This document shows, one piece after another, positions 58,855 to 64,000 of a stretch of DNA of 64,000 bases (positions are counted from its first letter, which is position 1; each line of letters opens with the position of its first letter). The stretch is from Pseudomonas sp. v388 (GTDB taxonomy: Bacteria > Pseudomonadota > Gammaproteobacteria > Pseudomonadales > Pseudomonadaceae), in the NCBI RefSeq assembly GCF_003935425.1, contig NZ_RHQN01000002.1, positions 310,001 to 374,000 of the forward strand. Direction: 5' to 3'. Under the pieces are notes generated by a model that saw nothing but the letters and a program-made list of their open reading frames with translations, was not told where the DNA came from and searched no databases. The position numbers were made by a program, and so were the translations under genes.

Positions 58855-59097
58855 ATGGAACATCAAGAACTGGAACGCGAAGTATTGACCCGCCTGCTGC
58901 ACGCTCATCCGAGCGGCCTGGGGAAAGAGATCCTGGATAACTATCGGGGTGAGAAGGCGGTACTGGAAGTGATCAAGCATTTCCAGGAGAAGAACTTCAT
59001 TCAGGGCAATCCTGTGGAGCAGCAGGATTCGGCGCCGCACTATCCGATCAAGCTGACCAGCGCTGGCGTTGACGAAGCGAAAAAACTGGACAGCTGA
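58855..59097 (+). CDS. Small winged-helix-like hypothetical protein
   Basis: The 80-residue acidic protein reads like a compact winged helix (REVLTRLLHAHPSGLGKEIL, then VLEVIKHFQEKNFIQG and YPIKLTSAGVDEAKKL). GAGAGG precedes the ATG at 58855; the longer frame to 58792 is less likely. It might bind DNA or another protein; no family is recognised. It lies between the HrpK-like gene and tRNA-Arg. Confidence 0.65.
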   Translation: MEHQELEREVLTRLLHAHPSGLGKEILDNYRGEKAVLEVIKHFQEKNFIQGNPVEQQDSAPHYPIKLTSAGVDEAKKLDS

Positions 59098-59294
59098 CGG
59101 CGTCAGCAGGGGTCGGGTGGTCGCACGTCTGTGACCGCCCGGCCAACTGGCCGATGCGTCGGTGCATGCCCACGACCGGATCAGGCGTCAAGCGCCCGCT
59201 GGAACGTGAGAGTGTGGAGGATATGTTTTGAAGTTCAGGAAGGATGCTGGATTCGGCTGAAGCGCCGACCCTTGGAGCCAAGGGGTAAAGAAGA

Positions 59295-59371
59295 TGGTGC
59301 ACCAGGCGGGATTCGAACCCACGACCCCTGCCTTCGGAGGGCAGTACTCTATCCAGCTGAGCTACTGGTGC
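59295..59371 (-). tRNA. tRNA-Arg (anticodon CCG)
   Basis: On the minus strand a complete cloverleaf is readable: acceptor GCACCAG/CTGGTGC, D arm AGCTCAGCTGGATAGAGT, anticodon loop CTCCGAA giving CCG, T arm GTGGGTTCGAATCC and an encoded CCA end. It reads CGG arginine codons. No duplicated 3' end that would mark an integrated island was found in the window. Confidence 0.96.
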
Positions 59372-59687
59372 AACGCGGGCGCCATAATACTCATCTGGGG
59401 TGCGGGCGTCCATGCTGGCGAACGACTGTTGTTGATTTCACACAATTTTCCGCGCAAACGCGTCGCTGATCCGATAATCCAGTCAATCGGCGTCAGAGCG
59501 TTCTTTTTTTCGAACGGCCTCTTGTCCTTTATCCCCGCAGTCCCTAGGATTCGTTTGACATTTCAAACGCTCATGTTCGGGTTCCGCTATTTGCGATGAG
59601 CGTGTTTTCCTGGCGGTGGCCTCCAAACAGGGTCATCGAAACCAATAGTTCGCTCCGCCCAAGCGCGGTGCTGTTTAGGAGGCCGAC
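59372..59687 (+). promoter_or_regulatory. Upstream region of gabD
   Basis: The 316-bp gap between tRNA-Arg and gabD has no gene. An inverted repeat CGTTTGA-CATT-TCAAACG lies at 59552-59569, about 120 bp before gabD, and may be an operator. TAGGAGG stands before the gabD ATG. No sigma-54 promoter consensus was seen. Confidence 0.35.
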
Positions 59688-61130
59688 ATGCAGCTCAAAG
59701 ATTCCAGATTGTTCCGCCAGCAAGCCTATATCAATGGTCAGTGGCTGGATGCGGACGGTGGTCAGTCGATCAAGGTCAATAACCCTGCAACCAACGAGAT
59801 CCTCGGCAGCGTCCCAAAGATGGGCGCGGCTGAAACCCGTCGTGCCATCGAAGCGGCCGACAAGGCGTTGCCGGCGTGGCGTGCGCTGACCGCCAAGGAA
59901 CGCGGCAACAAGCTGCGCCGCTGGTTCGAACTGATGATCGAGAACCAGGACGACCTGGCCCAGCTGATGACCCTGGAACAGGGCAAGCCGCTGGCCGAAG
60001 CCAAGGGTGAAATCACTTATGCGGCCTCCTTCATCGAATGGTTCGCCGAGGAAGCCAAGCGCGTCTACGGCGACGTGATTCCAGGCCACCAGCCGGACAA
60101 GCGCCTGATCGTGCTCAAGCAGCCGATTGGTGTAACCGCCGCCATTACCCCGTGGAACTTCCCGGCCGCGATGATCACCCGCAAGGCCGGCCCGGCACTG
60201 GCTGCCGGCTGCACCATGGTGCTCAAGCCCGCTTCGCAGACCCCTTACTCGGCGCTGGCACTGGCTGAACTGGCCGAGCGCGCCGGTATTCCCGCAGGCG
60301 TATTCAGCGTCGTGACCGGCAGCGCCGGCGAAGTCGGCGGCGAGCTGACCGGCAACCCGATCGTGCGCAAGCTGTCGTTCACCGGTTCGACCGAAATCGG
60401 TCGTCAGTTGATGGCCGAATGCGCCAATGACATCAAGAAAGTCTCGCTGGAGCTGGGTGGCAACGCGCCCTTCATCGTGTTCGACGATGCCGACCTGGAC
60501 AAGGCGGTCGAAGGCGCGATCATTTCCAAGTACCGCAACAACGGCCAGACCTGCGTCTGTGCCAACCGCATCTACGTGCAGGACGCGGTCTACGACGCAT
60601 TCGCCGAGAAGCTGAAAGCGGCGGTCGCCAAGCTCAAGATCGGCAACGGCATGGACGAGGGCACCACCACCGGCCCGCTGATCGACGAAAAAGCGGTCGC
60701 CAAGGTCAAGGAACACATCGCCGACGCAGTCAGCAAGGGCGCAAAAGTGCTCTCCGGCGGCAACACCATCGAAGGCAACTTCTTCGAGCCGACCATTCTG
60801 GTCAACGTGACCAAGGACGCTGCCGTGGCCCGTGAAGAGACCTTCGGCCCGCTGGCGCCGCTGTTCCGCTTCAAGGATGAAGAAGAAGTGATCGCGATGG
60901 CCAATGACACCGAGTTCGGTCTGGCCTCGTACTTCTATGCTCAGAACATGAGCCGTGTGTTCCGCGTTGCTGAAGCGCTGGAGTACGGCATGGTCGGCAT
61001 CAACACCGGCCTGATCTCCAATGAAGTCGCGCCGTTCGGCGGCATCAAGTCCTCGGGCCTGGGCCGTGAAGGCTCCAAGTACGGGATCGAAGATTATCTG
61101 GAAATCAAATACCTCTGCCTGTCGGTCTGA
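59688..61130 (+). CDS. gabD: Succinate-semialdehyde dehydrogenase (NADP+)
   Basis: GabD oxidises succinate semialdehyde, the product of GabT, to succinate. The 480-residue aldehyde dehydrogenase has the cofactor segment ITPWNFPAAMITRKAGPALA near residue 150, the catalytic glutamate in SLELGGNAPFIVF near residue 257 and the catalytic cysteine in NNGQTCVCANR near residue 290. gabT follows 190 bp later in the same direction. Confidence 0.96.
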   Translation: MQLKDSRLFRQQAYINGQWLDADGGQSIKVNNPATNEILGSVPKMGAAETRRAIEAADKALPAWRALTAKERGNKLRRWFELMIENQDDLAQLMTLEQGKPLAEAKGEITYAASFIEWFAEEAKRVYGDVIPGHQPDKRLIVLKQPIGVTAAITPWNFPAAMITRKAGPALAAGCTMVLKPASQTPYSALALAELAERAGIPAGVFSVVTGSAGEVGGELTGNPIVRKLSFTGSTEIGRQLMAECANDIKKVSLELGGNAPFIVFDDADLDKAVEGAIISKYRNNGQTCVCANRIYVQDAVYDAFAEKLKAAVAKLKIGNGMDEGTTTGPLIDEKAVAKVKEHIADAVSKGAKVLSGGNTIEGNFFEPTILVNVTKDAAVAREETFGPLAPLFRFKDEEEVIAMANDTEFGLASYFYAQNMSRVFRVAEALEYGMVGINTGLISNEVAPFGGIKSSGLGREGSKYGIEDYLEIKYLCLSV

Positions 61131-61320
61131 TTCGCTCAGCCTGATGCAGAGGTGTTGCAGCCGATGGCGCGCGAGAGCGACGTGTCATCGGTTTTTTGCA
61201 GCACCCGCAACTTCTTGGTGGCCTGAAGCTGCAGCAGTCGATCATCGTATGCTGTTGCAGTTGACCCAGGCCGCTTGATCCTTGAACTACGCCGACCGAT
61301 GAGCGGCGAATGAGGAAAAC

Positions 61321-62601
61321 ATGAGCAATACCAACGAATCCCTGATGCAACGCCGCCAGGCAGCCGTGCCACGTGGCGTCGGCCAGATCCACCCGATCTT
61401 CGCTGCCTCGGCGAAGAACTCCACCGTGACTGACGTTGAAGGTCGTGAATTCATCGACTTCGCCGGCGGCATCGCGGTGCTCAACACCGGCCACCTGCAC
61501 CCGAAAATCATCGCGGCCGTGCAAGAGCAGCTGACCAAGCTGACGCACACCTGCTTCCAGGTGCTGGCCTACGAGCCGTATGTCGAGCTGTGCGAGAAAA
61601 TCAATGCCAAGGTGCCCGGCGACTTCGACAAGAAGACCCTGCTGGTCACCACCGGCTCGGAAGCTGTGGAAAACGCCGTCAAGATTGCTCGTGCCGCCAC
61701 TGGCCGCGCCGGCGTGATCGCCTTCACCGGCGCTTATCACGGCCGCACCATGATGACCCTGGGCCTGACCGGTAAGGTCGTGCCTTACTCGGCCGGCATG
61801 GGCCTGATGCCGGGCGGCATCTTCCGCGCGCTGTACCCGTGCGAGCTGCATGGCGTGAGCGTTGACGATTCCATTGCCAGCATCGAGCGCATCTTCAAGA
61901 ACGACGCCGAGCCGAAAGACATCGCTGCGATCATCATCGAGCCGGTTCAGGGCGAGGGCGGTTTCTACGTTGCGCCGAAGGCGTTCATGCTGCGGCTGCG
62001 CGAGCTGTGCGACAAGCACGGTATCCTGCTGATCGCTGACGAAGTGCAGACCGGCGCCGGCCGTACCGGTACGTTCTTCGCCATGGAACAGATGGGCGTC
62101 GCACCAGACCTGACCACCTTTGCCAAGTCCATTGCCGGCGGCTTCCCGCTGGCCGGCGTCTGCGGCAAGACCGAATACATGGATGCCATCGCGCCGGGCG
62201 GCCTGGGCGGCACGTACGCCGGTAGCCCGGTTGCCTGTGCGGCTGCGCTGGCGGTGCTGGAAGTCTTTGAAGAAGAGCACCTGCTCGACCGCTGCAAAGC
62301 GGTTGGCGAGCGTCTGGTCTCGGGCCTCAAGGCGATTCAAGCCAGGCATCCGGTGATCGGTGATGTGCGGGCACTGGGCGCAATGATCGCTGTCGAGCTG
62401 TTCGAAGGCGGCGACTCGCACAAGCCCAACGCGGCGGCAGTGGCCCAAGTGGTCGCCAAGGCCCGTGACAAGGGGCTGATCCTGCTATCGTGCGGTACGT
62501 ATGGCAATGTCCTGCGCGTGCTGGTGCCATTGACCGCCGAAGACGCATTGCTGGATAAAGGCCTGGCGATTCTGGACGAGTGTTTCGCTGAAATCGGCTG
62601 A
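61321..62601 (+). CDS. gabT: 4-aminobutyrate aminotransferase
   Basis: GabT transfers the amino group of GABA to 2-oxoglutarate. The 426-residue class-III aminotransferase has TTGSEAVENAVKIARAATGR near residue 107, GAYHGRTMMTLGLTG, the PLP aspartate in LLIADEVQTGAGRTGTFF and the Schiff-base lysine in TFAKSIAGGFPLAG near residue 268. With gabD it forms the GABA shunt. It has a strong terminator. Confidence 0.96.
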   Translation: MSNTNESLMQRRQAAVPRGVGQIHPIFAASAKNSTVTDVEGREFIDFAGGIAVLNTGHLHPKIIAAVQEQLTKLTHTCFQVLAYEPYVELCEKINAKVPGDFDKKTLLVTTGSEAVENAVKIARAATGRAGVIAFTGAYHGRTMMTLGLTGKVVPYSAGMGLMPGGIFRALYPCELHGVSVDDSIASIERIFKNDAEPKDIAAIIIEPVQGEGGFYVAPKAFMLRLRELCDKHGILLIADEVQTGAGRTGTFFAMEQMGVAPDLTTFAKSIAGGFPLAGVCGKTEYMDAIAPGGLGGTYAGSPVACAAALAVLEVFEEEHLLDRCKAVGERLVSGLKAIQARHPVIGDVRALGAMIAVELFEGGDSHKPNAAAVAQVVAKARDKGLILLSCGTYGNVLRVLVPLTAEDALLDKGLAILDECFAEIG

Positions 62602-62645
62602 AAACCGCAGGGTCACGAATTGATTAATTTGTGACCAAATGCCCG

Positions 62646-62673
62646 AAAAAAACCCGTTTCGACGGGTTTTTTT
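62646..62673. terminator. Terminator of gabT
   Basis: AAAAAAACCCG and CGGGTTTTTTT pair across TTTCGA, 45 bases after the gabT stop. The flanking A and T runs let it act in both directions. Confidence 0.88.
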
Positions 62674-62759
62674 CGTTTGAATGGGGGTATTTCGGGGTTT
62701 TGGCTATATCCGGACGAAGGCATTGGCTAAGGTAAACGCATCGATGTCGGAGAGCCCTG

Positions 62760-64000
62760 ATGACAGCTGTAGCTTTACCTGCCATACCGCGCGTCTTGAT
62801 CGCGGAATCCGATCCTTGGGTTCGCGAAACGCTCAGTGATCTGGTCCTGGGCGTGCGTGCCGATGTCGAACTGCAGATGTGTACCGACGGCAAACAGGCT
62901 GTCGAGTGTATCAAGAAGCAGATCCCCGACCTGGTCATCGCTGCCCGCGAATTACCCGGCATTGACGGCCTGAGCCTGCTGCGTGGCGTGCGTAATCTGC
63001 GTCGGCAACCTGCGACACCCTTTATCCTGATCAGCAGTCGCAGCGACAGCGCCAGTGTTCGCGAAGTGCTACCCCTCGCGCCGACTGCTTACCTCACCAA
63101 ACCCCTGAACACCGAGGGCCTGCGCCAGCGCCTGGAAGGTTTGTTGCTGGAGCGCCGTGCGCCTGTTCCAGGGGAAATACCGGCCCTCACCCCGGGCCTG
63201 ACCCTGACCAAATTCATGGACAAGCGGCGCGAGGTGGCCGATGGCGCACCGCTGTTCGTTGATGTCTCCACGGCACTGAAACTGAGCCAGGGCGTGGCGG
63301 GTGTCGATGCTGTGTTGCTGGAGCAGGAACTGCGCAGCGATCCCCATATCACCGCCGTGCTCATCGCATCGGCCAACACCGCGGCCCAGCACTTGGGCAA
63401 ACCCGTAACAACGCTGGGCGGCGCGCTTGCAGTGCTCGGCGCGGCTCAAGCTGCAACCATTGCTTCGGGGCTTTCGAAAAAGCGCATGGCAGCACTCACC
63501 GACGATGTGTTGCTGGGCAAGGCTCATCAGTTCTGGGCAATGTCACAACGCACCGCCGAATACGCCCGCATACTGGCCGGCATGCTGGAACTGGATGTCG
63601 AACGCTGCTTCTGCGCAGGGTTGTTGCAGTCGCTGGGCGATCTGGCGGTGTTGGGATGCCTGCAGGAATGGTTGCTGGCCGGTGGCGAGTTGAACGAAAC
63701 CGTGATCGATCAGGCGCTCGATCAATATTCAGCAGCCTACGGCTCGGCGCTGCGCACTCGCTGGCGCCTGCCTCTGGAGCTGCGGGAGCTGATCGCGGCG
63801 GTGTACCAGTACAACACCGGGGTCTTCACCCGCGAAGTGCTGGCCATGAACCTGGCCGGGCAAATGGCGCGGCTGGGGGAGGAAGAAAGCGTCACTACGC
63901 TGATCAAGACCAAATCCGCCAAGCTGCTGAAACTGAGCGTTGGTGACTTGCAGCGGCTGCGCAAGAAGCTTACCGGAGTCACCGACCCCAGCCTGCTGGC
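62760..64000 (+). CDS. Pseudo-receiver HDOD protein (3' end outside window)
   Basis: The frame stays open to the end of the window (413 residues seen). Residues about 10-130 form a receiver domain (VLIAESDPWVRETL, PDLVIAARELPGIDG, AYLTKPLNTEGL), but the phospho-acceptor aspartate, expected two residues after VI, is alanine. Only the late aspartate and the lysine remain. Residues about 155-400 resemble an HDOD domain (LKLSQGVAGVDAVLLEQEL, LAGMLELDVERCFCAGLLQS, LGDLAVLG). GGAG precedes the ATG at 62760. Such proteins act in signalling; the missing Asp suggests phosphorylation-independent control. Confidence 0.75.
   Translation, partial: MTAVALPAIPRVLIAESDPWVRETLSDLVLGVRADVELQMCTDGKQAVECIKKQIPDLVIAARELPGIDGLSLLRGVRNLRRQPATPFILISSRSDSASVREVLPLAPTAYLTKPLNTEGLRQRLEGLLLERRAPVPGEIPALTPGLTLTKFMDKRREVADGAPLFVDVSTALKLSQGVAGVDAVLLEQELRSDPHITAVLIASANTAAQHLGKPVTTLGGALAVLGAAQAATIASGLSKKRMAALTDDVLLGKAHQFWAMSQRTAEYARILAGMLELDVERCFCAGLLQSLGDLAVLGCLQEWLLAGGELNETVIDQALDQYSAAYGSALRTRWRLPLELRELIAAVYQYNTGVFTREVLAMNLAGQMARLGEEESVTTLIKTKSAKLLKLSVGDLQRLRKKLTGVTDPSLL

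Noticed and set aside
59295-59371. tRNA-Arg as an island attachment site
   Set aside because: No repeat of the tRNA 3' end, integrase gene or island boundary was seen on either side.

Overview
The window is 64 kb of a Pseudomonas chromosome, most likely a fluorescent plant-associated species close to the P. syringae group. This rests on high-GC coding sequence, Pseudomonas-type protein sequences throughout, Pseudomonas REP elements, the rimABK operon, a DUF2388 protein and a HrpK-like protein. No prophage, insertion sequence, CRISPR array or rRNA operon is visible. One tRNA (Arg, CCG) and one 6S RNA are present.

Positions 1-40.8 kb are a conserved housekeeping segment. In order it holds: rho (5' end outside the window), ubiD and its ferredoxin-reductase partner, a ChaC-type cyclotransferase, glpT, a small TonB-domain gene pair, a quinone oxidoreductase, a FliL-like protein and an EVE protein. 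Next comes the block ygfA-ssrS(6S RNA)-zapA-zapB-like-ygfB-pepP-ubiH-ubiI, which has the same order as in E. coli. It is followed by an Fbp-type iron transporter (two of three subunits), gcvT-gcvH without gcvP, a DUF2388 protein, a lone GspE-type ATPase, an Lrp/AsnC regulator facing a small ACT-like protein, a CYTH-CHAD triphosphatase, argE, argA, gshA, a PaaI thioesterase with tex, ompR-envZ (AmgRS type), rimA-rimB-rimK, hslR, hslO and pckA.

Positions 40.8-59.3 kb are more accessory. Two poorly conserved hypothetical genes, a GNAT acetyltransferase and a Cys-rich membrane protein precede a 10.6-kb co-oriented set: tonB-exbB-exbD, a TonB-dependent receptor, then yejA-yejB-yejE-yejF. Together these encode a private route across both membranes, probably for an oligopeptide or peptide-like metallophore or antibiotic. 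A 1.4-kb AT-richer spacer separates this set from a divergent 960-residue HrpK-like gene that carries an exact tandem duplication. No type III secretion genes and no hrp box are visible beside it.

Positions 59.3-64 kb hold tRNA-Arg(CCG), gabD and gabT (GABA to succinate) and the start of an HDOD protein whose receiver domain lacks the phospho-acceptor aspartate.

Regulatory structure worth reading: a perfect 18-bp hairpin with a TTCG loop and T-tract between ompR and envZ; an eight-codon ORF ending in two CGA arginine codons with a strong ribosome binding site just upstream of argA; three TCCGGAT repeats in the rimA leader; duplicated 110-bp REP pairs; and palindromes in the tonB-hrpK spacer.
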